From: a virus
Virus record (IMG/VR): IMGVR_UViG_3300030294_000048
Location: 1-54,281 of that record
Strand: one strand, 5' to 3'
DNA length: 54,281 nucleotides
Part shown: positions 8,868 through 19,998 of the stretch, piece after piece
Numbering within the stretch: position 1 is the stretch's first letter
How the letters are laid out: the number at the start of each line of letters is the position of its first letter
Position numbers and translations under genes: made by a program
Notes under the pieces: model-generated
Databases searched by the model: none
What the model was told of the DNA's origin: nothing
Seen by the model: only the letters and a program-made list of their open reading frames with translations

Positions 8868-10625
8868 TTAAAATTCTTTCATTATTAATAAAGGATTAAC
8901 ATAATCTTTCATTATATTTTTATCATTTATGTTTAACCTAATATCATTTGAATAAAAATTTCCACCAAATAAATGAATATAACAAATTTCAAATTCCATA
9001 TTATTTGCTTCATTAATTATATATATGTTTTGATAATCTATTAATTTTTCATTATTATTTAATCGGAAAATTTTTATTGAAAATTGTTTCATATTTAAAT
9101 CATAATTTAAAACAATATTATATAATTCTTTTTGTATTAATGTATAATCAATTAATATTGTTTTATTTACTCGATTATCAATTAGTTCTAATTTATTTCT
9201 ATTGCTTTTTAAAGTAAATATTGATAAATTTCCTGTTGAATTAAGTAAATCAAAAATTTCACCTACAAAATTATTCAAATAAACATAATTAAATGATAAT
9301 TCAAAATTTTTTGAAACTTTTATCGATATTTTATTTTTTGTTGTATAATCTTTTAAAAAATATTGCATTGCAACAGTACGTTTATCAACTGTTGAATTAT
9401 CATACATTGTTATTGGAAAATTTGAACTATCGGGATTAACAGATATGATTTTTAATCTATTATCATAAGAATCACGAATTTTTTCTGTTTCTTTTAATGA
9501 AATATAATGATTTGAATCGATTAATTTATTTGTGAAATTTTGTGTTACTTCCTTTTTTTCATCAATATTTTTTTCATCCAATTTTTCAACAGTAAGTAAA
9601 GTATTGCTTTCAAATTCATTTAATTCATTAAATATTTCTGATTTAATAGTATCATCAAATGTATCTATTGAATCAATAGCTAAATCAAAATCAGAATATC
9701 CTTCCATTGCTGTTTTTAAATCATCATTAATTGTAACACATTCATCTTCTTCAAATTTAGCCAAATATACTTCCCACCAACCAACTTTACCCATTAAACC
9801 ACTTTTAGGTTGAGAAGAAGCAACTCTGAATAATTTATTAATAATTGGAAGATATAAATAATCTTTTTCAATTGGTATTTTAAATTCACCAAAAGCTTGT
9901 TCAAATTTATTTTTAACAATATGTATTACGAAATCATCTTGTAATGGCATATCCCAATCAGAATAAATAACTCTATCTTGTGGTAATTCATTATTTGGAC
10001 TAAGAATGTGTAATTTTTTTATGTTTGTAACATTACGAAAAACATTATTTTTAAATGTATGTTCTATTTTTGATTCAATTGGTTCAGTTTTAAAATAAAT
10101 ACATGTATGACCATACATTTCAGAAATAGCATTTATTTGTTGTAACCAACGATTAATAGTTACTTGTTGATTATCATAAAAATTCCATCTTGGATATTGA
10201 TTTATAACCTTATATAGTGTTTCAAATTTTATATCTATTTCTGATTTTAAATCATATATTATTGAATCATATGTTAATGAATCAATTTTAATTTCATGTA
10301 AATTCGAATTTACGTTTTTTTGTTGATTAAATGTCAATACTTTTTGTAAATCAGTTGATTCAATTTTTTTAAAATGTATTCCAATGTAAATAGGAATATT
10401 TATATTATCTGGATTAATAAAATCCTTTAAAAATTTAAAATCAGCAAAATTAATTTGATCATAACTATAACTATAAAAAATCTGATAAAAATTATCTTCA
10501 TTTAATGAAGTAATTAATTTCAAATTTTCAATATCAAAAGTATCAATAGGTTTCTGAAGATACATAAAAGTATCTTCAGAAATATTAATTGCTGTGTTTT
10601 TTGTTGAATCAATACTTATTTCCAT
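8868..10625 (-). CDS. 14: Neck protein, T4 gp14-like core with added C-terminal lectin-like domain
   Basis: Residues ~145-300 follow the T4 gp14 pattern: a helix with a cysteine/tyrosine-rich strand (EMYGHTCIYFKTEP), an aspartate-rich strand (SDWDMPLQDDFVIHI), then F-E-x-A-F-G, a D-YLYLPI 'file' segment and a K-VGWWEVYLAKFE strand. gp14 helps close the head-tail connector. The protein is 585 residues against about 256 in T4. The extra parts are ~140 N-terminal residues and a C-terminal region (~405-585) of alternating strands ending GGNFYSNDIRL, which looks like a LamG/concanavalin-type jelly roll. Such domains bind glycans, so a neck-borne adhesin is a reasonable inference. The fusion is visible; both family calls are from pattern recognition only. 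Confidence 0.5.
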   Translation of the reverse strand: MEISIDSTKNTAINISEDTFMYLQKPIDTFDIENLKLITSLNEDNFYQIFYSYSYDQINFADFKFLKDFINPDNINIPIYIGIHFKKIESTDLQKVLTFNQQKNVNSNLHEIKIDSLTYDSIIYDLKSEIDIKFETLYKVINQYPRWNFYDNQQVTINRWLQQINAISEMYGHTCIYFKTEPIESKIEHTFKNNVFRNVTNIKKLHILSPNNELPQDRVIYSDWDMPLQDDFVIHIVKNKFEQAFGEFKIPIEKDYLYLPIINKLFRVASSQPKSGLMGKVGWWEVYLAKFEEDECVTINDDLKTAMEGYSDFDLAIDSIDTFDDTIKSEIFNELNEFESNTLLTVEKLDEKNIDEKKEVTQNFTNKLIDSNHYISLKETEKIRDSYDNRLKIISVNPDSSNFPITMYDNSTVDKRTVAMQYFLKDYTTKNKISIKVSKNFELSFNYVYLNNFVGEIFDLLNSTGNLSIFTLKSNRNKLELIDNRVNKTILIDYTLIQKELYNIVLNYDLNMKQFSIKIFRLNNNEKLIDYQNIYIINEANNMEFEICYIHLFGGNFYSNDIRLNINDKNIMKDYVNPLLIMKEF

Positions 10626-10627
10626 AA

Positions 10628-13063
10628 TTAAATCAATATTTTAAATATATTAATAATACAATAAGCTGAAACCCATTCATCAGTATTTGCTGTTTTTATA
10701 TTAACTCTAATATAATTGTCATTTCTTATTTCAATATGTGTTTTATAAAAATTAGTACTATTTTGTTCAAAAACAATATTATAATAATAACCTGAACTTG
10801 GTATTGCTATTAAGTTTTCTGGTATTACAAGTGATGATGAATATAATTTAATTCCAATTATTCCTTCACCAAATTTATCTATTATGATATTTTTAACATA
10901 ACTTGAAGATTTTGTCAAATCATGTGACCAATCACCACCAGAACCACCACAATGTATTTGTGCTATTAATGTACTTGATGTTGTAAATAAGTTATCTGAT
11001 TCTGTTTTACTATATGTATTTTTTAATCGAAATTTAATACTATTTATTGTTTTTATAATCCAATTAAATTGTAATCCGTTCAATATTTTCTTTTCACTAT
11101 TTGCATAATTTTCTGGAACAATATTAACATATGTATCTGTTGATGAAAATGGTACTGATGAATCAAGAATAGCATCTTCACAAATTGAATATTCATCAAC
11201 TCCTGTAGCAACTCTACCAAGATCATCAATAACTAATACAGCTTTAGTTGTATTTAATTTTGGTAATAAATGACCATAAACAAGAGCTTCTGAATTATCA
11301 TCTTTACCAATACTAACAATATTTTCGTTATTTGAAGCTGAAAATATTTTTTGATCTATTGGTAATTGTGAACCTATTGATATTGAATTATTTAATGATA
11401 TATCTGATATTGAAAAATCATTAAAATCATAAGTTGAAACAACAAGACCTGTATTATCAGTATATAATATTTTGTTTTTTATATAATTAAAGTATGTTTT
11501 ACAATTTAAATTCAATGTTGATTGATTATTATAACCAATACTAACCATACTTTCTCCGCCAATTGCTGAAATTAATGCATTTGTACCAGAATAACATATA
11601 TTTACATCACCATATGTTATAAGACAACCACTATTAATAATATCATTAACTAATCCATTAGTAAAATCATCTTTACTATAATAGTTTGTAAAATTAGTTT
11701 CAGTTAAATTAATTTTATCTGATAAACTATTGAATTTATTATAAATAAAATTTAAATAATTTGATGTCAATAATTTATTTGTTGTTACTCCACTTGGAAA
11801 ACCATCAGATATTGATAAATCTAAATTAATTGTTGGTATATGTATTGTTTCAAGAGAATATGATTTAGAAATATTACCACTTGCATCTGTTATTAAAACA
11901 TTACTTATAAATTTAGGTAATTGTATATTATATGAAATATTTCTTTGTATTGAACCAATTATTGTTGAACCTATTTCAATAGTATTTGCTGTTGTAAATT
12001 GATTTGTTCTAATATATTGATGTGAAATATTTCCACCTATTAATAAATTTCCATCAATAAGAAGTTCATCACCAAATTCAACACTTTTAGAATATTTTAA
12101 TCTTACTTTATTTATCAATAACTCTGAAAAATCATCAATTAAATTACCTGAATCAGATTTTATAACAACATTACTATCAGCATCTTTATAAATACTACCA
12201 AAAGCTTTAAGATTTGGATTATTTTTTAAACCAAATAAAATACAATTATTTGCTGTATCTTGTAAAAAAACAGCTGTTGGTATATTATTTGTTCCAGGAG
12301 CGTAATTACTTGTTAAATAATTAGTATTTGGGTCAATAGTTCCTTCAAGTAAATTAAAATATTGTCTTATTGAACCAAAAACTATTGTTCCATTAATTGT
12401 TTCAGGAAATTCAACTTCTGTAAATCCCCAATATTTATGGTCATTCAATAAATTTCCATTTATTGTTCCATTCAAATATGGTTCATAAATCGATGTTGGT
12501 GTGTTTATTATTGGCAAATTTGAATTTAATGGTAAATTTGTCAAATAACTTGAATATGTAGTGAATGTATTTGTTGTATTTATTATTGGATTTTGTGCAA
12601 GTTGTGCTGTTACTAATTCTTGTACTTTATTTTCAATTGATGAAAGTAAATTAATTTGATTATTAAAAGCTATTTTAGTATCTATGAATAAATTAGATAA
12701 ATCATTATAACTTATCATCATTGAATTAGTTAAAACAATAATATCATTTTTTACTAATTCATTAACTTCAAGAGCTAATAATAATTTTTGTTTATCAACA
12801 AAATCAGATAATTTTGAATTAATAAAATTTAAATTAATTTGAGAAGCTATTGTTATTTGTGTTGGAAATTGTTCATTAAATTTTAAGAAAGAAATAAATA
12901 AAAATTGTGATCCTCTTAAACCTATTGGACCAATACCACCTATCATTGTTCTTCCAGGTATACCTTTATACAATGGTGAATTTTGTAATACAGCAAAATT
13001 TCTATTAATATCAATAGTGAATTGTTCTATATTATTATATGTAATTTTTACTAATGTTTCCAT
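10628..13063 (-). CDS. Fibre-like virion protein with short collagen-like segment, 811 aa
   Basis: The N-terminus (residues 1-30, ITYNNIEQFTIDINRNFAVL) looks like a fibre-anchoring helix. It is followed by Gly-X-Y triplets at residues 34-53 (GIPGRT, then GGIGPIGLRG), a short collagen-like trimerisation stretch. The rest is a long Ser/Thr/Asn/Ile-rich beta series with repeated 'LLIDGNLLIGGNIS' and 'SIGKDDNSEALVYG' type turns, typical of trimeric phage fibres, and a C-terminal globular tip. It probably forms a whisker or side fibre. It starts 10 nt after the preceding gene and ends 2 nt before the neck gene, so it may be a neck fibre (a fibritin-like role), but this is inference. Confidence 0.5.
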   Translation of the reverse strand: METLVKITYNNIEQFTIDINRNFAVLQNSPLYKGIPGRTMIGGIGPIGLRGSQFLFISFLKFNEQFPTQITIASQINLNFINSKLSDFVDKQKLLLALEVNELVKNDIIVLTNSMMISYNDLSNLFIDTKIAFNNQINLLSSIENKVQELVTAQLAQNPIINTTNTFTTYSSYLTNLPLNSNLPIINTPTSIYEPYLNGTINGNLLNDHKYWGFTEVEFPETINGTIVFGSIRQYFNLLEGTIDPNTNYLTSNYAPGTNNIPTAVFLQDTANNCILFGLKNNPNLKAFGSIYKDADSNVVIKSDSGNLIDDFSELLINKVRLKYSKSVEFGDELLIDGNLLIGGNISHQYIRTNQFTTANTIEIGSTIIGSIQRNISYNIQLPKFISNVLITDASGNISKSYSLETIHIPTINLDLSISDGFPSGVTTNKLLTSNYLNFIYNKFNSLSDKINLTETNFTNYYSKDDFTNGLVNDIINSGCLITYGDVNICYSGTNALISAIGGESMVSIGYNNQSTLNLNCKTYFNYIKNKILYTDNTGLVVSTYDFNDFSISDISLNNSISIGSQLPIDQKIFSASNNENIVSIGKDDNSEALVYGHLLPKLNTTKAVLVIDDLGRVATGVDEYSICEDAILDSSVPFSSTDTYVNIVPENYANSEKKILNGLQFNWIIKTINSIKFRLKNTYSKTESDNLFTTSSTLIAQIHCGGSGGDWSHDLTKSSSYVKNIIIDKFGEGIIGIKLYSSSLVIPENLIAIPSSGYYYNIVFEQNSTNFYKTHIEIRNDNYIRVNIKTANTDEWVSAYCIINIFKILI

Positions 13064-13072
13064 TTTATCTAA

Positions 13073-16000
13073 TTATTTTCGTTTAAAAATAAATGTTAAT
13101 TTATTGAAATCCTGTATATATATTGTTGTATCTTTAAAATATATTAGAGTTGAAATTTTATTATCAATAGTATATAATAATTTTTGTCCATATTCATTTA
13201 TTACTGAATCAAGATTATAAAAATTTAATAATAAATAATTACAATAACTTTCCAATATATATTCATTTATGTTTTTATTAAATATTTCAATATAATTTGA
13301 ATTTAAATCTGTTATTATTAAATCATCAATATTCAATGTGGAAATAATTAATTTTTTATAATCAATTTGTGATTCGAAAGGAATTGTAATAACAATATTT
13401 TCTTCTTTACAAAATAATGATGAAACTAAATTACCTTGAACTTCTTTCCATATTCCTGTTGCTGAAATTCCTAATCCACCAAAATTTTTATCATAAATAT
13501 TGAATAATGAATTGAATTTTTTTAAATTATTTAATTGAAATTCTATTTCATTATTAAATAATTCCATATATGGTAAATAAGCTGTTCTGAATCTATTTAT
13601 CATAACTATTTTATTGTTATTTTGAAGATTCCAAACAACAATATTTCTATCAATATCATTTATTTTTAAATTAATAAATTCATCGGAATTATTAACAGGT
13701 AAAAAATTTATTGTTGAATAATCTATTAAATTAATAATCATTAATTTATTGATATATTTTTTTATTAATTCTTTTGAAGCATTTTTAAATTTTAAATCTG
13801 TTTTAAATAATGATTGTATTATATTCCATAATTGATTCCTATTAAATAATGATATTTTTGAATGTGATATTATTTTATCTGATTCATTTATTATTGTTGA
13901 ATATGTTTCATCATTATCGAAAGTTAAAATTATTTCATCATCAGTCAAATTTAAAATATTATCTGAAAAAGTAAAAACTTTTTTATTAATTGTTTTTTCA
14001 CCTAATGTATTTTGTGTTATTGTTTTTTCAATTGAAAAATAATAATCCTTTATCGATATTTCGGTATTTGGTAAAATTAAATCATAAATATTAGAATCAT
14101 TTAATATAGTTGTTTTTTTAATATAATCAAATATATTATTTACTGAACTATTATCAATTATTAAAGAATTTTTATCAACATCAATAAATACTATTTTATT
14201 CAATACATTATCAAATCTTTGTAATTTTATTATATCTGTATCAAAAAACTTAATATATATATTTTCACACCATAAATATTTTTCCTTTACATCAACAATA
14301 TTACTTAATCTAACACTCATTGAACAATATGTATATTCAATATTATTATAAACTATTTTTGAATATACGTAAAAATTTCCTTCAACTCCTGTTGTGAATA
14401 AAACATTGAAATCATTTATATTATTTTCAGAAAAATTATTTAATCTTAATGCAATATATTCATTTGTTAATGTTTTATATTTCCAATCATAAACAGGTGT
14501 TGATTCAAATAATATTGGTTGTTCATTTATTTCAAAATCAATACATAATTTTATTGAACTTGTAACAAAATCAGTAACATATTCTGATGTTGAATTAAAT
14601 GAATTATTTATTGAATAAAATAAACTTAAATCCAATAATGGTTCAGAATTATTTCCTCCTCTTAATAAATCATTAAAATCCAAATATTTGTTAATTGATA
14701 AATAAATTGTTTTATTTTCGTTATTTACATCAAATTTATAATTAACATTAATATCGGATTGTTTATTAAAATTCAAATAAGTTGCAAATTGAAAATCAAC
14801 ATATTTTATAGGTAATTGATACTTAACACCTAAAAATATTGTTTCACAATATTCTTCAGTAATTTTTATTAATGTTGATGTTATTTTTGGTTCAATAGTA
14901 AAATATCTTAATTCCCTTATATCTGATTTTAAATAATCAGGACAAATACCTTTTATTAAAAACCAATTAAATCGTAATGAATCATTATTTAATTTGTTTG
15001 TATCAATATTACCATTTTGAACATAAAATTTTTTATCAATATTTAAAATATTTGGAGTTAAATAAGTTGTTTGTCCAATAGAAGCAAATAACATATTCAT
15101 ACAAATATCATTATTATAATCAATATCTTGTATAACAATATTTGAATCATCAATTTCAATTTTATTATCATTAATATATTGAAAAGATGAAATTTCTTTA
15201 TTTATATTAAATAAATTTATTGAATCTTTTACTAATTGATTATTATTACTATCGAATTTTATTGATAATTCATCAACATATTTTTGTTGATCAAATGGTA
15301 AATAAGAAGTTAATGTTGAATTATAATTCAATAATGATATTGGATTTAATTCAATCAATTTTTCATATTTATCCTGATATATAATACACTCAGATAATTT
15401 TGTTATATTTGATTTTGTATCAAGTCTAATTATTGTTTTATCATCAAATTTAAATTTTTCAATTATATTGTATTGTTTATTTTCAATTTTTATTTGAGTT
15501 ATATTATTCAATAAATTAGGTTTACCACATAACCAAACATCATTTGAATTTATTCCACGAAATTTATTGAAATTATCATCAATTAAAAATCTATCAATAT
15601 TTTTATATTGAATAGGTAATTCAATTGTATATAATTCACATAAAATATCATGTAAATTCATAATTATTTTAATAATACATGATTTATCAGATAATTCTAT
15701 CACACTAAATATGAAATTATTTTTTGATTCTTTTGTTGCTGATTTACAAATGTTTTTAAATGTTTGATATAATGATTCATTAATTATATCAGTATTTTTT
15801 ATAACATATTGAAAAATAATATCATTATTTGGATGTTTTATTGTTATTTTATCATTAATTGATATATTTGATGTTGAAAATCTTATTTGTGGTAATTGTT
15901 CATTAATTTCCTGTATTGATCCATTATCAATAACATCCAAATATTTGTTTAAAATAAATTCATCTGTCGATACTTGTTGTTTCCAAATAATTGTATTTTT

Positions 16001-16810
16001 ATAATCTTGTAATTTAATATTATAATTTTTTATATCTGAAATTTTATTGAAATTTATTTCATTACTGTTTGATAAGTAACCATAAAAATTATTGAAAATT
16101 TGATATTCATTTGAATATTCGAATTCAAATTCAATATTAATAAATTTTGGAAAAAACATTTGTTGTTTAACAAATGTGTTCAATATATTATTATTTAAAA
16201 CTTCAAAATATGGTTGATTAGTTTGTGAATTATTTAAATCAAAAGTATGTTTTAATTCAATATCGTTTTTTATTGAATAACCAAAAATAGATATATTTGA
16301 TTCATCAAAATTAAAATATATTGGATAATCAAAATGCTTTTCTGATATTATTTCATTAAAAATATTTGTTAATCCTATTTTATCTAAATCAATTATTTGT
16401 TGAATTTTACCATATTTATATAAATTATCAATATTTGTTATTGTTTCATTTACGACACGACTTAAAACAAAATATTTTGGTAAATTATTATTAATTGAAC
16501 CTAAATATAATGGTATATGATAATATTTTTTTGTTGATTTTTGAAAAGCACCATATTTCAATATTGAATTATCTACAATTGTTGTTTGTATTTTTAAAAA
16601 TTTTGATACTTGAGATAAAAAATTTCTTGATTTATCAATTATTACTTTTCTTCCAGTATAATCATCAAGATATAAATTACCATCAAGACAAACAACTATT
16701 TTATATTGTCCAGATATTTTAATAGGTGCTATATTTAAAGCTCCAGTACATGTTTCAAAAATATTTGTTCCAAATATATTTGCTTGGTTATCATATTTTT
16801 TAATACTCAT
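13073..16810 (-). CDS. Giant hypothetical virion protein, 1245 aa
   Basis: One of three consecutive giant genes between the gp13-like and gp14-like neck genes. The composition is dominated by Asn, Ile, Lys, Tyr and Phe, with alternating beta strands and few helices. There are no obvious repeats, catalytic motifs or membrane segments. The N-terminus (MSIKKYDNQANIFGTNIFE) has no signal peptide. The size and beta-rich character suit a large peripheral baseplate, neck or fibre-attachment component. No family is recognised. Start is 6 nt downstream of the previous stop, so the genes are co-transcribed. Confidence 0.6.
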   Translation of the reverse strand: MSIKKYDNQANIFGTNIFETCTGALNIAPIKISGQYKIVVCLDGNLYLDDYTGRKVIIDKSRNFLSQVSKFLKIQTTIVDNSILKYGAFQKSTKKYYHIPLYLGSINNNLPKYFVLSRVVNETITNIDNLYKYGKIQQIIDLDKIGLTNIFNEIISEKHFDYPIYFNFDESNISIFGYSIKNDIELKHTFDLNNSQTNQPYFEVLNNNILNTFVKQQMFFPKFINIEFEFEYSNEYQIFNNFYGYLSNSNEINFNKISDIKNYNIKLQDYKNTIIWKQQVSTDEFILNKYLDVIDNGSIQEINEQLPQIRFSTSNISINDKITIKHPNNDIIFQYVIKNTDIINESLYQTFKNICKSATKESKNNFIFSVIELSDKSCIIKIIMNLHDILCELYTIELPIQYKNIDRFLIDDNFNKFRGINSNDVWLCGKPNLLNNITQIKIENKQYNIIEKFKFDDKTIIRLDTKSNITKLSECIIYQDKYEKLIELNPISLLNYNSTLTSYLPFDQQKYVDELSIKFDSNNNQLVKDSINLFNINKEISSFQYINDNKIEIDDSNIVIQDIDYNNDICMNMLFASIGQTTYLTPNILNIDKKFYVQNGNIDTNKLNNDSLRFNWFLIKGICPDYLKSDIRELRYFTIEPKITSTLIKITEEYCETIFLGVKYQLPIKYVDFQFATYLNFNKQSDINVNYKFDVNNENKTIYLSINKYLDFNDLLRGGNNSEPLLDLSLFYSINNSFNSTSEYVTDFVTSSIKLCIDFEINEQPILFESTPVYDWKYKTLTNEYIALRLNNFSENNINDFNVLFTTGVEGNFYVYSKIVYNNIEYTYCSMSVRLSNIVDVKEKYLWCENIYIKFFDTDIIKLQRFDNVLNKIVFIDVDKNSLIIDNSSVNNIFDYIKKTTILNDSNIYDLILPNTEISIKDYYFSIEKTITQNTLGEKTINKKVFTFSDNILNLTDDEIILTFDNDETYSTIINESDKIISHSKISLFNRNQLWNIIQSLFKTDLKFKNASKELIKKYINKLMIINLIDYSTINFLPVNNSDEFINLKINDIDRNIVVWNLQNNNKIVMINRFRTAYLPYMELFNNEIEFQLNNLKKFNSLFNIYDKNFGGLGISATGIWKEVQGNLVSSLFCKEENIVITIPFESQIDYKKLIISTLNIDDLIITDLNSNYIEIFNKNINEYILESYCNYLLLNFYNLDSVINEYGQKLLYTIDNKISTLIYFKDTTIYIQDFNKLTFIFKRK

Positions 16811-16815
16811 AATTT

Positions 16816-19800
16816 TTAATTAAGTAATGATTGTGATTCACCTGTGAAATTATTTGTTATTGAAGTTATATTTAATGAGTCAACTGTTTTTATTTTTGAT
16901 TTTAATTTAGAAGTAACATTAATATCGAATTTAAATGCTTGATTATTTATTAATAAGTCAATACCAATTTTTTTACTATATTCCAATATTGTTGTTGTAT
17001 CAAATAATTTAACACCATTTATAACACCTAATCTATCAATCATACGATATTCATATACAAAAGGAATTAAAATTTCTGATTCTTTTGGTATAATTAATAC
17101 TGATGATGTTGAATCACCAACAACTTGAATTGTTGACATTTTATTTATAATAGGATATAAAAAAGCTCCACATGTATTTTTACCTATTGCATAAAAATCA
17201 TTATCATCAAATCCAACAATTTCTGAATTTGCTGTTTGATATTGTTGTGCTTTAATTATATCAGTATAATTTTTTAACCTTTCAAATTCAGCAATTATTT
17301 TTGATGTATCATTTGAATCATATAAAGGATGTTCTTTTGTAAAAGCAACAAAATCATTTGAATAATTTTCAACTAAACCACAAATATTTACTACAGAATT
17401 TTGATTAAAATAAACAATATTTTTTAATGAATCAACAACGTTTTCAATTTTATCTGTATCATTTGGATATGTTTTTGAATCAATACCTTTTTCTTTAATT
17501 AATTTAAAAATATCCGATATTTGATTTGTAACATCAATATTTCTAAAATATAATATCTGTTTAATTTCTTGATTTAATGAATATTCAGTTGAATTTGGAT
17601 TTTTAATTGGCACATTATAATATAATGGTGCTGTTTCTGAACTAAAATTTTGTTGTCCTGGAATTAATGATTTTATTTCTATTGGTACTAAATTATCATT
17701 GGTTATTTTTATATAACCTTTTTTACGTATAATTGAACCCCAAGTATTATTATCCAAAATATTAATTGTGTCTGTATAATTACCAGCAAATAATTCCATT
17801 GTTGAATTATTTGTCACATTAAATGATTCACTATTAAAATCAACTAATTTTATTGTAACATTTGAAATTTCATTATTTTTTAAATCATTAATTTGTTTAA
17901 AAATATTTGAAATAACAATATCCATTGAAATATTTTTTTGTTCAGGAGTATATTGTCCAGAAGCTATATCTTTTGCTGAATGTAAATATGTTTTTTCAGC
18001 TTCTGTTATTGTTCCTGAAATATGTGTTAATAAACCATATGATTGTAAAATATTATCAAATTCAGCTTTATTTAAATCAATATTATTTTGATTTATTGTT
18101 GCTGAAATATTTGAATTTTTTAATTCAATAGGAAAATTAATCCTTATTATTTCTGACCATTCTGATTTTATTGGTGAAATAGGATAACCTGCTTCACTTA
18201 TTGCTCGAATTTTAATTTCAACTGATTCATTTTCATTTATTGTTATTGCTAATTGATTTATGTTTATTATATCAACACTATCTGTTGGTTTAATATCCCA
18301 AATTAATTTATTATTAATATCAATTATTTTATCCAATACTTGTGTTTGTAAATCATTCCAAGATGAAAAAACTACTGATACTGATTTACCTTCATTTGTT
18401 ATCATATTATATGATGTATTTTCAATAGTATCAATATTACTTGATAAATATCGATAATTAACTTCATATTTTATGATATTTTGTGGTTGAGTTAATGGAG
18501 AATAAATTGGATTTTGAATATCCCAAAAACCTATGATTTTATATTTCGGAACAATATTTTTTAAACCGTCTTTTATTGCTGTTGAATCAATATCTTGTGT
18601 TATATTTAATAAATTTGTTTTTAATGTATTTATGCTTTGTTTTAATGTGCTTATTTCAGAAATTTTATAATTTTTTTCAACAACAGATGAATATATTTGT
18701 GAATCAATTTCAGTTTGATATTTATTTATTTGTGTTTGTTTAAAACTAATGTCGTTTAAAATTACTTGTTTAGATTGATTTAAAACAGATATATCTGATA
18801 ATGCTTTTGTATCATTTAAATGTTTATTTATTTGAATTACTTTAAAATTAATTGTATTCAATATTGGTTTATTTGGAATTATACCTAAATTAACTGGTAT
18901 TGATGTTTCATTCATTAAAGCTAATAAATATTCTGAAAAATTCGTAACATAAGTGGAAAAGAATTCATCTAAAGTATATGTTTTATTATCATAAATTATT
19001 TTATAATCAGTAGTATTTATTTTAATACCAATAGATGGAAAAGATATGTTTTTAATATTTTCTGTTGATAAAAATACTATTATATTTTGAGCAGGTTTAA
19101 CAGGTATTCCAACAATATTTGCACTTTCAACAATAGTTTCATTAAAATATAAATTATCAATGCCTGTTGTTAATAATTCACTACCTGAAATACGTGTTAA
19201 AGTAACTGATTTTAAAACTTTATCAATTTGAGTTATTATATATTTTGATGAACCTGATTTTGAAACAAGAATATCATTTATTTTTAAATCAATTGAATTA
19301 CCTATTGTATTAATTCCAGTATATTTTATATCATTTAATAAAATACTATAAATATTTGCTGATATATTTATAATATGTTCAATCGTAAATTTACCAAAAT
19401 ATTTGATTTGATTTTTTTCAAGTTTTAAACTACGATTAACTTCCTTATATGAAATTATTCCTAATTGATTCAAATATTCAATATCAAGTATTGTTGGATT
19501 AATACCAATACTTTCCCATCCTTCAGAAATTTCAAATATTTTGCAATAAATATCTGATTTTAATTTTGAATCAATTGTTATTGGTATTTTAACATTTGGA
19601 AAAATTAAATCATCAACATGAGAAATCATATCTGTAACACATGTGTCACCAATAATAAAATTTTCCAAATATTCTGCATTTATGAAAGAAGTTTTTGTTT
19701 GTTGCGAAATACTTCCATCACTTTCCAAAGTATATGATAAATTATCAGCATTTGTTAATGATTTAAAATTAGCATCAATTCTCGATAATTCTTGTTGTAA

Positions 19801-19977
19801 TTGTTGAAATGAATTTATTTGTATTTGTTTAACAGTTCCATCCTGATTTTTTATCGGAACAAATATATTACTACTTGAATTTGCTGATGTTGCTTGTTGA
19901 AAACCATTTAATAAATTATATATGTTTTCAAATAAAATTTCCATTTTACCGAACAATACTTCTGTTGAACTTTGCAT
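16816..19977 (-). CDS. Giant virion protein with coiled coil and fibronectin-III-like domain, 1053 aa
   Basis: The first ~70 residues are Gln/Ser-rich and helical (LQQELSRIDANFKSLTNADNL). Residues ~375-455 form heptad-like helices rich in Gln, Ile, Leu and Lys, a probable coiled coil. Residues ~478-616 then read like a fibronectin type III domain: a WDIQNP strand, EVNYRYLSS, and the terminal VEIKIRAISEAGYPISPIKSEWSE motif. A further mixed alpha/beta region follows. Such domains are common surface decorations on phage tails, binding carbohydrate loosely. It is likely a large structural or fibre-anchoring protein of the neck or baseplate. The specific identity is unknown. Confidence 0.55.
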   Translation of the reverse strand: MQSSTEVLFGKMEILFENIYNLLNGFQQATSANSSSNIFVPIKNQDGTVKQIQINSFQQLQQELSRIDANFKSLTNADNLSYTLESDGSISQQTKTSFINAEYLENFIIGDTCVTDMISHVDDLIFPNVKIPITIDSKLKSDIYCKIFEISEGWESIGINPTILDIEYLNQLGIISYKEVNRSLKLEKNQIKYFGKFTIEHIINISANIYSILLNDIKYTGINTIGNSIDLKINDILVSKSGSSKYIITQIDKVLKSVTLTRISGSELLTTGIDNLYFNETIVESANIVGIPVKPAQNIIVFLSTENIKNISFPSIGIKINTTDYKIIYDNKTYTLDEFFSTYVTNFSEYLLALMNETSIPVNLGIIPNKPILNTINFKVIQINKHLNDTKALSDISVLNQSKQVILNDISFKQTQINKYQTEIDSQIYSSVVEKNYKISEISTLKQSINTLKTNLLNITQDIDSTAIKDGLKNIVPKYKIIGFWDIQNPIYSPLTQPQNIIKYEVNYRYLSSNIDTIENTSYNMITNEGKSVSVVFSSWNDLQTQVLDKIIDINNKLIWDIKPTDSVDIININQLAITINENESVEIKIRAISEAGYPISPIKSEWSEIIRINFPIELKNSNISATINQNNIDLNKAEFDNILQSYGLLTHISGTITEAEKTYLHSAKDIASGQYTPEQKNISMDIVISNIFKQINDLKNNEISNVTIKLVDFNSESFNVTNNSTMELFAGNYTDTINILDNNTWGSIIRKKGYIKITNDNLVPIEIKSLIPGQQNFSSETAPLYYNVPIKNPNSTEYSLNQEIKQILYFRNIDVTNQISDIFKLIKEKGIDSKTYPNDTDKIENVVDSLKNIVYFNQNSVVNICGLVENYSNDFVAFTKEHPLYDSNDTSKIIAEFERLKNYTDIIKAQQYQTANSEIVGFDDNDFYAIGKNTCGAFLYPIINKMSTIQVVGDSTSSVLIIPKESEILIPFVYEYRMIDRLGVINGVKLFDTTTILEYSKKIGIDLLINNQAFKFDINVTSKLKSKIKTVDSLNITSITNNFTGESQSLLN

Positions 19978-19998
19978 ATGATGATTTGTTTATTATTT

